64,000 nucleotides of DNA, from NCBI RefSeq assembly GCF_964340395.1, contig NC_135559.1:24508494-24572493 (forward strand). Reading direction: 5' to 3'. A program made the position numbers and the translations under genes. The DNA comes from Glandiceps talaboti (Eukaryota; Hemichordata; Enteropneusta; Spengelidae). This document shows positions 48,481 to 60,893 of this stretch, in pieces. Position 1 is the first letter of the stretch, and each line of letters begins with the position of its first letter. The notes beneath the pieces are model-generated. The model was not told the DNA's origin and did not search any database. It saw only the letters and a list, made by a program, of their open reading frames with translations.

Positions 48481-51215
48481 ATTAGTAGGAGTACGTTGCG
48501 TTAGACTGGTTAGTACCTTGCCTTTACCACGTTTCCAACCCGAATTAGCAATTACGATTTTATGTGCATTTCACCTGTTTCTATTTCAATCGTGCACAAT
48601 GAACCAAGAAACACAACACTCTAAAAAATATACACACTATACTTGCCAATGGTCATCACAATAAACTTTACCGATTCAACGAACGTTTTGAAGGCCAGCA
48701 GTAAATGTAACTGGTTCCCTGACCAATTTAGTAGTTCCCCGCTTGTGGCTCATGATCAAAGTGAAATCGAAAATTGTGTTTGAACTGATATAAAGAAGGC
48801 AAGTCAGCTTCATGATGATAGCAGACTACCGAGAGTTGATTGCTTTTATTTTGATACATAATTATAACATGTATCATTGTCGAAATCAACATAAAAAGAC
48901 ACAACGCTGTACTGATGTTGCAATTCAGTGTTGCCATATTGTTGTGTCTACCTGGATCATGGCAAACACAGGTACATATAACATATATGGTCACAACACA
49001 GTACAGTCAATACGTCAAAACAAAATGATAAATAGATAAAACAAAAATAAGACATTCCTAGCCATAGTTCTCTTCAGCATGTTCAAATTTTATTTTACAA
49101 GACGAAAATAGTCATAGACGATATACCATGCCACATGTACAGTGAGTCTTCAGTACACGCACGGGACAGGAAGTTTTTTGAAAGACAACGAAAATCTTTC
49201 GTGTCACTCTGTGGATGGTAATGAACGCAATCAAGAGAAAATCAAATAACGTGAGTACATAGTTTTCAAGGTGGCTGGTTATCAGACAAAACTAAAAAGC
49301 CCAAAGTGTAAAATAAGATATCTAGAAAATATTTGACGATTACGTGGCAAAACAAGACTAGAAATGTTATCACAAGCGAAAGTGTTCTAGGTGAATTTAA
49401 CCCTTGACCTATTTTCATAAGGACGTCGAAGGAAACGAGGTCAGTGTGACATCTCAAGCATGATCAATAACGTTTGCATGAGTGAGTAAAACTAAATGTT
49501 GTCTAAACTTTAGTGGAAGAGAAATTCTGTTGATCAGACACAGACTATTTTCAAATTCTTACAACATCTTGACGATAAGAAGCAAATGTGACACTGACAG
49601 ACAGGCTAGTCCGTCCGTACACCATACAGGAGGCACAAACATACCACATGTGCATCTGGTTGACTGGGATTGATTGTGATCACGTAATATTTAGCACTAA
49701 CTTTATGCTGTTGCTTCCAAATATTATTGAACTGCAATCTTTCTAAACAAGTCATGGAAATTGCCAGAAACCTGATTATTTTATGACTGAATATGTTACG
49801 ATCATAAATTCCCTTACTTTCCGTTAAATTTTCTGATGGGAAGCATTTAGTGTGAAATCTGATGAGCGACATTGATGGGTACAGTGACGTAATTCGTAAA
49901 CAAATCTAACGTTGGTAACTTTTATTTTTGTAAATGGTCCTTAAATATCAAGTACACCTGTCTTCATAGCAAACAGAAATCTGAGGCCAAATTTTGCCAC
50001 GAATGGATACATCATTTGACTCCACAATATAATAAGCACGGCAATAGCTCAAAAACCTGGCTCAAATTTTATAACACTCGCACAGCTCAGAGCGCCTGCA
50101 GGGGGTCGGAAAAAATCGATTATCTTTTCAGTAAACTTTGCAACACTGTATTATCAAAATTTTGTACCTGTCAATGTACTGCTGCATACAATGTAGTAGA
50201 AATACTACTACTAAACACTTCATGGAATATTTGTAACAGTATGTTGTGAAAGTCTACGATGATTTGAAAACAGCAGTGATTTCGGAATAATATTACAAAT
50301 ATTGTGAGACGCATTGCAAATATTGTTTTCAGGGAATGTCATCAGCAACTTTTTAAATCATTACAGAACAATGTATTTGTCTGTACCTTGCTCGGTCATG
50401 ATGCGAGCTGTTCAGACAAATATCGGGGGGGGGGGGGGGGGGGGGTTTGGGGCTAGTCCCTTATTTGAGTATACATTTATGTGCCACACTTTTGGGTTCG
50501 TTATTGGTAAAAGCCAAACTAGTCCGAAACGTGAAGTCACAGTCAGTTACACTGGCATATAGAAATAAATAATTTAGGTTCGAACAAACTCTATAGATTC
50601 CTGAGGATATTTTACACTGATCTATGTTTTGTCATTGCACAGAACTGCTAATAGTATATACAAACATTTAGACTTTTGTCGACAGGGCACACTCCACAGT
50701 ATTATGACAGACATTAGATTTGAATTATTAAAAGTTCAGTTATTAAAGTGTGGAGTGTGCATAATTAGTAATAAATTAAATAATACTTATATATATATTC
50801 ATATACAGAGGAGTAACCAAACTCCAAACTGTTATAACTTGAGCTTGAATGAGAAATGTCGCAAAATTAATTGAGTAGTAAACTTCAACTTCAGTGATAT
50901 TCAACTAAAGTCCTCCCAGACATTTTCATTATGATATAATATTACACCCCTTAACTTGTTCATTTTCCTAACATGCAATTTTGAAATTACTTTTACTATA
51001 TTTTAGACTCTCACAAATTGAATGCAGAAGTATGTACAGATAAAGTTGTGAAAGGGCGCTCTCAAACGTCAATCAGCATAGCAAATATGAGCCGGCATAG
51101 CAAATTTATGCTCAAACGGATGCATATTATTGACAATAGGACCAAAAGGCACCATTCCTCTAAATTGTCTTTCACACAATGCATTATTATTATATACTTT
51201 TTAAACCCCTTCACT
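48481..51215. other. No recognised gene
   Basis: AT-rich, apparently unique sequence. It contains the poly-G tract at 50425-50445 and a 12-bp inverted pair, GCACACTCCACA near 50687 and TGTGGAGTGTGC near 50748. Short open frames lack recognisable domains. Confidence 0.35.
50425..50445. repeat. Poly-G tract (21 G)
   Basis: An uninterrupted guanine run that could form a G-quadruplex on the plus strand. Its length may be unreliable. Confidence 0.9.
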
Positions 51216-51216
51216 T

Positions 51217-51217
<1 letters not shown>

Positions 51218-51265
<48 letters not shown>
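51218..51265. repeat. (AAT)n microsatellite
   Basis: A perfect trinucleotide run between 'ccccttcacttgtaa' and the start of a family B copy. Confidence 0.95.
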
Positions 51266-51266
<1 letters not shown>

Positions 51267-51269
51267 GCG

Positions 51270-51840
51270 CTAACGGTATTGTAGCACAACTGTTGACAGT
51301 ACACTTAATTGTAATGATTGTGTGTGGTCTTGTTGCTAGACATATTTGCAAACATTCTTTGAAGCTTTATTCACATGCCTACCCATCCATGGTGTTATAT
51401 CTGCATTACACACCATCATTTAATGTTACTATGGACGTGGTCTAGTTGCTAGGCATATCTACCTGCCATTTTGCAATGCTCATTCATTTACCTTTCCGTC
51501 ACCAGTGGCATTGCACTTCATTGTTTACCTGTTGCTATGGGAGTGGTCTTATTGTTAAGGGCATTTACAAATTTTAAAATAATGTTTATTCAATTGCCTA
51601 CCATCCCTGTTATAAATGTTCAATAAGCCTATTATTTGACTGTTGCTAAGGGCCAATTATGCAAGTACGACACACTCACAATTTGCAGACTAACAAATTT
51701 CATCCCCAGTAGTTTGAGAGGTAAAGCTCAATACCAAAATCACTTGCATCATCTAAAAGACAGACAGACAGACAGACAGACAAGCATTTTACCTTCAAAG
51801 AACCTGTTGTTCAGGGTTAAAGTTAGGTAGACAATGTTTC
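51270..51840 (+). mobile_element. Family B copy
   Basis: The left motif 'tattgtagcacaactgttga' is followed by 'tggtcttgttgctagacata' modules, (GACA)n at about 51755-51782 and 'ttgttcagggttaaag'. It is very close to the copy at 21833. Confidence 0.7.
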
Positions 51841-52719
51841 CAAGCAACCTCATGCAGCGATTAATTCTAGTGCCATTCACACGCACTTGTTACATTATGT
51901 TAAGTTACCCCCATAAATATTTTTATGGTTTAATGAGATCAATAAAAAATAATTTCTGTACACTCCCATGGCCTAAATATTCCTGACAGACATTTCACCA
52001 ACAAAAACACATTTGCATATCACTGATGGGATTGTGTCATGAACATGATCGTGTAAATGCCCTTAGCAACAAGACCACATTGTTTACCTTAACCCTTTCA
52101 CCACCATTGGCCTAATGGGATTATTTGTTCTCCAATGAGAAATCAGGACAGTTTGCAGATTAATGTATGTACATCTGTACATTATGATCATGATGTATAG
52201 GCCACTATGCATCTGTAGTATGTACGAAATCCTTGGAATGAAGGCATGAGGCTCCTACATTTACATTTTGGCTTAATACTTGCTCAGGGGTTAGAGTGCT
52301 TCAATGTCTGAATGAGGACGTTGTCTTGAAATAGACAAATATTTTGAGAACGTAGCATAGCAATCAACGTGACCACACACATTTGAATTGTCTTGCGAGC
52401 TTTCTTTAAACTTTCAAGTTACTGAATGAAGTCCCCAACCGATGAGAGATTCAGAATGTTGTTTGTTTGAAACCTGCTGTCCTGAAACCAGGTACTGGTA
52501 CAGGGATTCTTGTCTTCTGCACAAAATGTAATACCTGGATTTACTTTCATGTAAATGATCATGAACCAAGGTCAAGGAGCCATCACAGTTATTCAACACC
52601 TGTCAAATTGAACAGCCTGATTATAACACCAATGTTTACAACTCGGGTCTCATCTTCAAGTTTATGTGCTAAGTATGAACATTTTCTAAGAACTACACAT
52701 GCAGGAATATAATGAAATA
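51841..52719. other. No recognised gene; short reversed family B piece
   Basis: Only 'gcccttagcaacaagaccac' near 52060 matches family B, in reverse. The rest shows no domain-bearing open frame. Confidence 0.35.
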
Positions 52720-53133
52720 TCATCTTGTAGTGTCACTGTTTCATTGACAGTATCATGAATTATTTGAAAGTGCATCAAACTTTGTAGAATTTAGGAAGGT
52801 ACATGATTTTGTTACCATTGCAACTGATTTTCATAGAACGGTAACTTTTTTTGAACTCAGTATAACAATCTACCCCACACTGGGTGGTCAATATGCAAAT
52901 AAATCTGATTATTATTAAATTCATAACATTATTTTGTCTGCAGAAAATATTTTACTAAAACAACATTTTGAAGTCATAGAAACAACTATCCTATTTTACA
53001 CAAGTTGTAATACATTGGATAGCACCGACTCAAACATGCCAAAAGCAGGGAAATTTTTTATGTTTTATGTCAAAATGTGGAAAAATAATCCACATATTAT
53101 GGTGATTTTTGGTTATCATGGCAATGGATGTTC
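52720..53133 (-). mobile_element. Family E copy, reversed
   Basis: It carries 'gaactcagtataacaatcta', 'acactgggtggtcaatatgc' and 'gttatcatggcaatggatgt', the complements of the family E motifs. It abuts the family A element. Confidence 0.6.
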
Positions 53134-54925
53134 ATACCAGATTTAAACTGAATGCCTCCCCTCCCGTAAGGGAATCACTAATTATGCAAATTAAACTTTA
53201 AAAACTATGGTAACAGGCTTTGTTTTTGGACAAGCATGCTTTCTTAGGTTAATGTATGTGCCAAATTATACGGAATTTGAAGAGTGCATGATACTGCTTA
53301 ATTACTGAATATCATTGATTATTCAAAATACTCATTAAAGGTAAAAATTGTAGCAACAAACTTCATAGGACAGGTGCATATTATTATGGTTGATATATGT
53401 ACCATATTATACAAAATTTGAAGCTTGCATTTTCAAGATACAGCCTAGTTACCTAAAATCATTAATTATTCATTAAAACTGTAAGCTATATCAACAAATT
53501 GTATAGGACATATCCGCTTTGTTATGGTTAATGTATGTCCTAAATTATATTGTGATATATCCTAATTACCGAAAATCAGTAATCACGCCAATTGGTTATT
53601 AACACTGTAATGGTACATCAACAACTTTATAGGGCATATAAACTTTGTTATGTTTAATGTACGAAGTAAATTATATTGAAATTGAAGTATGCAGTCTTTA
53701 AGGTATAGCCTTATTACCAAAAAAAATTAATTATGTAAATTATTCACTTAATCTTTAAGCGAAATCAACAACTTTTATAGGAGATATGCACTGTTATGTT
53801 TAACGTATATACTAAATTGTATTGAAATTGAAGTGTGCAGTCTTAAGATATAGCCTAATTACCGAAAATCATTAATTATGCAAATTATTCATTAACACTG
53901 TATAAAGGTACATCAACTAACTTTATAGGACATACACAATTTGTTATGGTTAATGTATGTACTGAATTGTATTGAAATTGAAGTTTGCAGTCGTAAGATA
54001 TAGCCTAATTACCAAGAATCATTAATTATGCAAATTATTCATTAACACTGAAAGGTACATCAACAAGCTTTACAGGACATATGCGATTGTTATGGTCAGT
54101 GTATGTTCTGAATTATATTGAAATTGAAGTATGTATTCTTAAGATATGGAGTCATGATGGGTGAATGGTTAGTGTGACCGGCTTGGAATCTACAGGTTGT
54201 AGTCAGGTTCGAGCCCCGTTGCTGCCTTCTGTTTGTTTCTGAGTGGCTAAAGTCCTTGGGCAAGATTTGAACCACGACTGTGCCTCAGTCAACCCAGCTG
54301 TATAATTGGGGACCTAGTAGGATGTAGGTTGCAATGTGAATGCTTTAATCCTATGCGCTTAAACAGCTGCAATGGATTGTATGCTCCCGGGGAGTTGAGG
54401 AAGACTAAAGGGCCGCTGTGCCGTTCTGATCCGAGCCAGGGGTAATAAAAAATAAAAAAAATTGTAAAGTGCTTTGAGCACTGAGTGGGAAAGCACTATA
54501 TAAGAACCCAACATTATTATATGGCCTAATTACTGAAAATCATTAATTATGCAAATTATTCATTAACACTGTAAGGGTACATCAACATATTTTATAGGAC
54601 AAATATATGTTGTTATGTTTAATGAATATACTAAATTATATTGAAATTGAAGTATGCAGTCTTAAGATATTGCTTAATTAGTTGATTTCATTAATATGCA
54701 AATTTCTCTAATTAAACATTAACAGATCTGGCTCAAAACCTAATCAGGTCTAGCCATTACCTAAAGATTATATATTCAAAATTTCATTACAATTGAGCCA
54801 GCCATTTTTAGAAAATGATGACGCATACACACACAAAGACAGATACAGACAGATGGACAGACAGACAAACAGACAGATGGACACACAGACAGACTTATAC
54901 CTCCCATACCCTTACGGGAGGTAAA
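53134..54925 (+). mobile_element. Family A pearl/HINE-like element, near complete
   Basis: It begins 'accagatttaaactgaatgc' with CCTCCCGTAAGGG. The body has about ten degenerate 120-bp core units (TATAGCCTAATTACC, AATTATGCAAATTATTCATT, 'acatcaacaa..ttataggac'). It then has the unique 'gatctggctcaaaacctaat', a CACA/GACA microsatellite and the terminal hairpin (CCTCCCATACCC with TTACGGGAGG). The terminal CCTCCCGTAAGGG and its complement form an inverted pair. A tRNA-derived SINE is nested in it. The family type is inferred from architecture; no replicase is encoded. Confidence 0.75.
54146..54520 (+). mobile_element. tRNA-derived SINE nested in family A
   Basis: It starts after 'cttaagatatgg'. 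The head 'gatgggtgaatggttagtgt' provides an A box, and 'caggttcgagccccgt' contains a near-perfect B box. A central domain has 'aacccagctgtataattggg', and the 3' part has 'tgagcactgagtgggaaagc' followed by 'actatataagaacccaacat' and (TTA)n. The ATATGG motif occurs on both sides and fits a target duplication. It would be copied by Pol III and mobilised by a LINE. Confidence 0.85.
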
Positions 54926-55014
54926 AATGAATTTTTTAACTCAGCATAACAAACTACCCTACTTAGGATGTTTAATGTTCAAATAAACTTGACTATTATT
55001 ATTTACATAGACCC

Positions 55015-55250
55015 TCATATTCCCAGGGTGTGACGTCAAAGTATAGTAATATGAAATCCATACATTATTATATACATAGACCCTCATATTCCCATGGTGT
55101 GACGTCAAAGTATAGTAATATGAAATCCATACATTATCATTTACATAGACCCTCATATTCCCAGGGTGTGACGTCAAAGTATAGTAATATGAAAGCCATA
55201 CATTTCATATTACTATACTTTGACGTCACACTATAGTAATATGGTCGGAA
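55015..55250. repeat. 69-bp tandem repeat with CRE motifs plus an inverted copy
   Basis: Three direct units contain 'tagaccctcatattccca' and 'gtgacgtcaaagtatagtaa'. TGACGTCA lies at 55031, 55100 and 55169. A fourth, inverted half-unit (TGACGTCA at 55221) makes the right part fold back. TGACGTCA is the full CREB/ATF site; whether it is used here is unknown. Family E sequence precedes it (54926-55010). Confidence 0.8.
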
Positions 55251-55669
55251 CTACTTTGAATTATTTGTAAACATCTTCAACCTGAAAAATTATGATGTTG
55301 TTTGAAAATATGGTTTCCTTGCTATTCATGGATTGCCGAACATCGACCATCATCATCAGTGTAAACAATCAACAAATACACCTCTTTTGGACACATCTAT
55401 CGCCTTTCGTACAGCCACTAACGTCCGTAGACATGCTGACATCAACATCGTAAAAACTACCAGTTGTGATAGTTGCGCAATGCTGTGAAATTGTTGTCTG
55501 TTAAATTCAATTATTGATACAATTTTTGATAACGTGGTTTTGAAAATTTCACAATGTTTTCGACATTTTAACTTGCCAAACTGAGTGTTGATGTTTTTAA
55601 CGTATGACTCTGAGCTGAGTGTAGGCATCCGTTCGCTTTCGTTAGTCAGTCTCTCGATATGTCTCATTT

Positions 55670-56010
55670 TTACCTTCCGTAAGGAAGGTTTTATAATAGA
55701 GATGAAGTCTGTGTGTCTGTGTCTGTATCACCATTATCTAAACAACAACAACTGGCTCAATTCAAGCGAAATTTTGTAGACGTGTTCCATAGGGTAATGG
55801 CAAGAATTGATTAGGTTTTGATAAACATCCCATGAACATTAATGAGAAATTTATGTAATTAATGGTTTTCGGTTTTCAGGCTATATCTCAAGAGTGCACT
55901 CTTCAAATTCATTATAACTTGGTACATACATTTGCGATACCAAAGTGCAACTGTTCTGAAAATATTATCGATTTAGCTTTTAGTTTTGATAATTTATTGG
56001 CATATTTCGG
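55670..56010 (-). mobile_element. Family A fragment, reversed
   Basis: It begins with the hairpin ACCTTCCGTAAGGAAGGT and a short GT/TCTG tract. 'aactggctcaattcaagcga', 'gggtaatggcaagaattgat' and one core unit follow in reverse orientation. It is more diverged than the other copies. Confidence 0.65.
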
Positions 56011-57719
56011 TAATTAGACGCGGTGGCCACACAAATGGAAAATGTTGTTTCTGGTCAGGAAACGTTGCCTAAAGTGGTGTGACGACGGAAATGTTTTTGG
56101 TACAGAGAGTTATTTTGTGTTTCCCTTGGATCTGCACTCTGCACTGGCTGGACAAACACTAGAAAAAAGAAGACCGAGGCAGGGTATTTAAGTGATGCAA
56201 ACTCACCAGAAAACAATTTTTTTCTTGGCCTTAAAATAGGTTTACAATGAGCGCAGAGTTCACAAACAGGTAAAATATTTATCGTTTCAATTTCATCAAA
56301 TATGGACATATCATTTTCAAATTTCACACACTAATTTGAGATGAATAAAGAGAAATTGTGTCTTTTTAGATTTTCGACTAGAAGTCTAGGAAGTATTATA
56401 TTGACCTCAAACCATCTCCATTTTACCGTGTTCTTTTCCGATTTTGATAACAAACTACCGCTGTTTGTTGCAAGGCTTGTACATAATCATTTATCTAGCT
56501 CTGTATCTCAGGATATAAATACACTCTCACATATTTATCAAGTGTAATAATCTATAATTTATACCCAAATGTATGTGGTCAAAATATGGAAAATAGACCA
56601 AGCCTCGACTAGCCTACGAAGAAAATTTTGCGACAATGTATCAATAATGGTGACCTATACATTGACCTCTATATAATTAGTGTACAGTGAGGGCGCGCCA
56701 CTCAACAAAACCTTGACAATTTTCCCGTAGTGATTAAAGGAATGTGAAATAGTCTCCATGCAACGAGTAGACAGACCGACTTGTAAACTTGTGGTGGGAC
56801 AGAAAGAAGTTTAACACGCACATGCCATATCCAGTATACCAGTATGTAGGGGGATCACGAAAGCCGAGTGAAGTCGAGGATGGCAAGCTTTCCTGTGCTG
56901 AGAATAGGAGGCGGGCATTTGAACAACATTTTTGACAACTAATTTTCATTGGGACTTGAAAAATCACAGATATAGAGCTAAATTTCTTGCATAAATCATG
57001 AAATTGCAAGACTATACCCTTACGCAAGGCATTCAGTTTAAATCTGGTTTCCAATGAACGTGACTATATTTTGTAAAAGAATTAATCACTGCTCTTGACA
57101 AACGTCCCATCATTGGCAAAATGTTCCCTACCTGAAAGTCTGTGGTGTAATTTTACTGATCTCAACATATTCGTTAGTAGTAGTAGCGACGGCAGCTGTC
57201 GCAATGGTGACTACATTCTGAAAACTGAATGCACATAACAGCTGAGCGCTGTAGCCCCATCACTTCATAAAATTAATGCACGTTCAGCGTAAGAAAAAAA
57301 AGTATTTCTCATTAACGCTATGTCATCTCAGACTCATGATTCCCCTATATCTGTATCCCTCCTCGCCAATATACAGCCGACATAAGGGAATCATTCGTCC
57401 TTGATGATGTAGCACTCATTCAGAATACCGGGGGATTATATATAATTATTAAAATTATTATTATATAATATTGTTTTAATTACTATGTATAATCCTGAGG
57501 TTAAACAAAACAAATCTTACACATTTTGTCTCCTACTAGGATGCCAGGTTGTGTAATAACTGAATTGATACTATGAACTACAAAATGTAATATGCATGCA
57601 TAAGCCAAAAATATGGAATTTATACTGTAGTCATTCTACGTTGTCACAACAACAAGTGTCTACAACACAGGTTCTGCCGTGTTCAAAATATGAGTCAAAA
57701 TGTTTTTCTTTGATATTTC
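56011..57719. other. No recognised gene; one solo family A end
   Basis: A 32-bp match to the family A 5' end, reversed ('gcattcagtttaaatctggt'), lies at 57017-57048. The minus strand near 56100-56330 has a hydrophobic stretch (SVFFFLVFVQPVQSA) that resembles a signal peptide, but no supporting exon structure was seen. Confidence 0.35.
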
Positions 57720-57726
57720 TAGCACT

Positions 57727-57998
57727 CAGGGGTGAACAAATCCACTGGTCCTGGGTCCAGGACTAGTGATTTTTTTGGCAGACCACACGAATTTTACCTT
57801 GTCTGGTCCGTCGGACCAGTACCTTACTGTTAATGACTATGTTAAAAAGTCCTTTGAATACACAGATTCATAGGCAAGATTTAATGTTTCACATTAGCGC
57901 GACCTGGGACCACTAATTCTTTCAGCAGGACCACTAGATTTTTTAAGGCACTGGTCCGGGGACCACCAGTTCACAAAATGATTTGTTCACCCCTGCTG
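57727..57998. mobile_element. hAT-like MITE
   Basis: The left end CAGGGGTGAACAAATC and right end GATTTGTTCACCCCTG are perfect 16-bp inverted repeats; CAGGGGTG is a typical hAT terminus. TAGCACT lies on both sides (57720-57726 and 57999-58005), fitting an 8-bp target duplication with one mismatch. The interior repeats 'ggtccgtcggaccagt'-like palindromes. Non-autonomous. Confidence 0.85.
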
Positions 57999-58016
57999 TA
58001 GCACTGGTATAATTAT

Positions 58017-58161
58017 GTTATTCTCCAATATTTTTCTTCATTCAGCTGTAAAAATACTCCTGACCTAAATGTTTTTTGTCACTATGAGTTGTTATTATAA
58101 GCACCCTTATGTCACCTGTATTTTCCTTGGCTGAATGAAGAAAAATATTGAGGAATAATAT
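58017..58161. mobile_element. Short MITE with inverted repeats of about 28 bp
   Basis: CAATATTTTTCTTCATTCAG and its exact complement flank about 85 bp. The match extends outward as TTATTC. TA-rich flanks would fit a Tc1/mariner- or Tourist-like MITE; this is inferred. Confidence 0.75.
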
Positions 58162-58496
58162 CTAATTATATGGTAGTTACGATTAGACTTCATACGCAGT
58201 CAACAATGGCAGACAATTAATTAGGGCATGTGTCTGTCCACATGTTTCCTTACAGCATGACCTGTGGGATGCAGACGTCAAATGCTTTCTTTTTCTTTGA
58301 AATAGCAATGACCAACATGCAATAAACAATGGTTCTTCAGAGGGAGAAACATTACATGTATAGTTACATGTCAATCTAAAGTATTGAAGGTATTAAATGC
58401 TAAATATCATCATTTTCATGATTATTATATGTCATGTATATTGGACCACCCCTGTTATGCATTGTTTTCAATGGAGAAAGTGATGGTATTATTATT

Positions 58497-59240
58497 GAAC
58501 ACATATTGCCTGGTCATGAGGGCTATAGCACCCGTTTATTACACCCGAGGGACTGTGAGTTACCAGAATCACATGCTATTTCCCATGGGGGTAATGAACG
58601 GGTGCTATTGCCCGAATATAGGCCAGGCAATATGTGTTTTATAATATACCTCATGCTGTGAACTCGCGGTGGCAGACGACATCGTCAGAAGCTGCCATTT
58701 TGACCTGTTAGTGAACGCGCAGTGGTCATATGACCATGTAAAAGTTGAAGGAACTATTTCCCTAGGGAAATAGTCATTCTATTTTCCTATCACGTGACTG
58801 ATTCTAGCGAATCATGGCACAGCATTATCACTAGGTATATTATAATGAACACATATTGCCTGGCCATGAGGGCTATAGCACCCGTTTATTACACCCGAGG
58901 GACTGTGAGTTACCAGAATCACATGCTATTTCCCAAGGCCAAAGGCCGAGGGAAATAGCATGTGATTCTGGTAACTCTGTCATGAGGGGTAATGAACGGG
59001 TGCTATAGCCCAAATATAGGCCAGGCAATATGTTTTACAATATACCTCATGCTATGAACTCGCGGTGGCATACGACATCGTCAGAAGCTGCCATTTTGAC
59101 CTGCTGTGAACGCGCGGTGGTCACGTGACCATGTAAAAGTTGCTGGAACTATTTCCCTAGGGAAATAGTCATTCTATTTTCCTATCACGTGACCGATTCT
59201 AGCGAATCATGGCACGGCATTATCACTAGGTATATTATAA
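58497..59240. mobile_element. Two tandem fold-back elements
   Basis: Two copies (58497-58846 and 58847-59240) lie head to tail. Each starts 'aacacatattgcctgg' with 'gggctatagcacccgttta' and carries the complement ('aacgggtgctatagcccaaa', 'ggccaggcaatatg') about 100 bp later. After that come 'gaactcgcggtggca' and 'cgtcagaagctgccatttt'. A perfect 22-bp palindrome is centred on CCCTAGGG, and the block closes with 'ctatcacgtgac'. The second copy has 44 extra bases that extend its palindrome. No protein. Confidence 0.75.
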
Positions 59241-59898
59241 CAGTCCGTATATTCTGCTACTGACTGAAATTGACTAGAACTCTATTTTCATAATGACTGA
59301 AATCAACATGGAACTATTTTGACATGCAGAAACAAAATGCACATTTCTGTACATCAAAATCAACAATCATTTGTGAGGATATTTATAAATGGATATTCTG
59401 CCATAAAATACACTCAGTCCCACACTACTAAAATGGTGTTGGAATACTACTTTGCAACAATGTCAGTTCACATAAATGTTGTAATGTTATTATTGCTTTG
59501 GTCGTTGTCACTATCTGTGATAGTTTGCAGAGCATGATTTTTGGAAGAATGGCAAGCATTTCAAAATAACTGATCCCACGGCGACACATCACTTGACATA
59601 CAATATCACACAATCTATTTTAATGGCAGCACTGCTAATTTGTACATGTAACATGTGTAATATGAGAACCCAGCATTCTGAAGTTATCCTGAACACAATG
59701 ATGGTGACCAAAATGATTGACATTATGCAAATGAGTTGAAAATGTGTTCAAATATATATCCGATGCTGTTTTTAACATTCAATGTAAAATCTTGAAAAAT
59801 CACACTTCGTACAAAATTCAGCTTTATTCATCTTTAAAGTTCCCAACATGAAATTCCTTGCATGAAAATGAATTCCCAGGTGACATATAATGAAAATA

Positions 59899-59990
59899 TT
59901 ATTGCCTGATACCCTCGTCGTGCTCATCATCTCCTTGCACCTCAGGCATACAACCCATATCAATACAATAATATATAAGATGATATGATA
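59899..59990 (-). CDS. Candidate C-terminal exon with an acidic tail
   Basis: On the minus strand a frame ends DMGCMPEVQGDDEHDEGIRQ and TAA (59899-59901). AATAAA follows 70 bp downstream (complement of 59823-59828). The acidic C-terminus plus a polyadenylation signal at normal distance looks like a gene end. Possible acceptors lie near 59997. However, a second frame through the same DNA is also open and predicts a membrane-like segment (IIVLIWVVCLRCKEMM). The gene is not recognised. Confidence 0.22.
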
Positions 59991-60014
59991 TACTGACAAA
60001 ACTAGATACATATT

Positions 60015-60096
60015 AACAGACTTTAATTGTTTGTTTCACTTGATTGTCTATTAAACAGACTTTAATTGTTTGTTTCACTTGATTGTCTATTAAACT
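60015..60096. repeat. 39-bp direct duplication
   Basis: 'ctttaattgtttgtttcact' with 'tgattgtctattaaa' occurs twice in tandem without differences. Confidence 0.9.
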
Positions 60097-60754
60097 TCAT
60101 CAATGTCTTTTCTCAACTTAAACTTATTATAGAAAATTAATGCATTTCTTAGACAATTGAAGAAATTACTTGCACAAAAGAATAAGAACTACAAACAGAT
60201 GGCACATGAATAGGATAGGATGACCTGGGTACACTAATCCATACATGATGAATACTATATTCTTCTCCATCAGGCAGCCAACCATGAATAGTTTATAATA
60301 AGACAATCAATAGTGTCTGTGATAATGCAGGGAATTGCTGAATTTCACATTTTCAGTAACTGAACCTGCAATAATTTTCAGGTCCCAATGCACATTCCTG
60401 ACTAATGTGGGTTAAAACAGACAGTACATACTTTAGGTGAATGTAGGTAACCCAGCTGGACACTGATGGTTCCATTTCTGTAATCCCAAGTCAGAACAAA
60501 TTTCCATCAACTTGTGGGAATTCTCCTGACTCACCAACATGTACGTGTATATTATATATCACTACAGGTTTCACTAACAAAAACTACATCAAGTCTGCCA
60601 GTCTACTTGTATGATCAAATTTTTGAACTTTTTTAATACAGTTATTACATTATTGTGTTCTTACACTTCTCATGATCACTTGTACATTCAATTCATAATA
60701 TACATTAATTAAGTTAAACGAACATAATCATAAACATTCTCCTCACACAGATTT

Positions 60755-60893
60755 AATAATACAAGTTAGGGTGTGTGTGACTTTCTCCTGACTCACAGAG
60801 AATTTAAAAAATAATACACCTTACGGCGTGTGTGACTTTCTCCTGACTATACAGAGAATTTACAATAACACACCTTAGGGTATGTGTGACTTT
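60755..60893. repeat. 66-bp tandem repeat, about 2.2 copies
   Basis: 'gtgtgtgactttctcctgac' and 'acagagaatttaaa' alternate with 'ataatacacctta'; the last copy is partial. Confidence 0.8.

Noticed and set aside
56055-56327. Secreted protein frame with SVFFFLVFVQPVQSA
   Set aside because: The hydrophobic stretch is far from the start, no splice support exists and the rest is low-complexity.
60300-60560. Minus-strand frame WKFVLTWDYRNGTISVQLGY as an exon
   Set aside because: A stop directly precedes it with no acceptor in between, and no consensus donor follows. Too weak to list.
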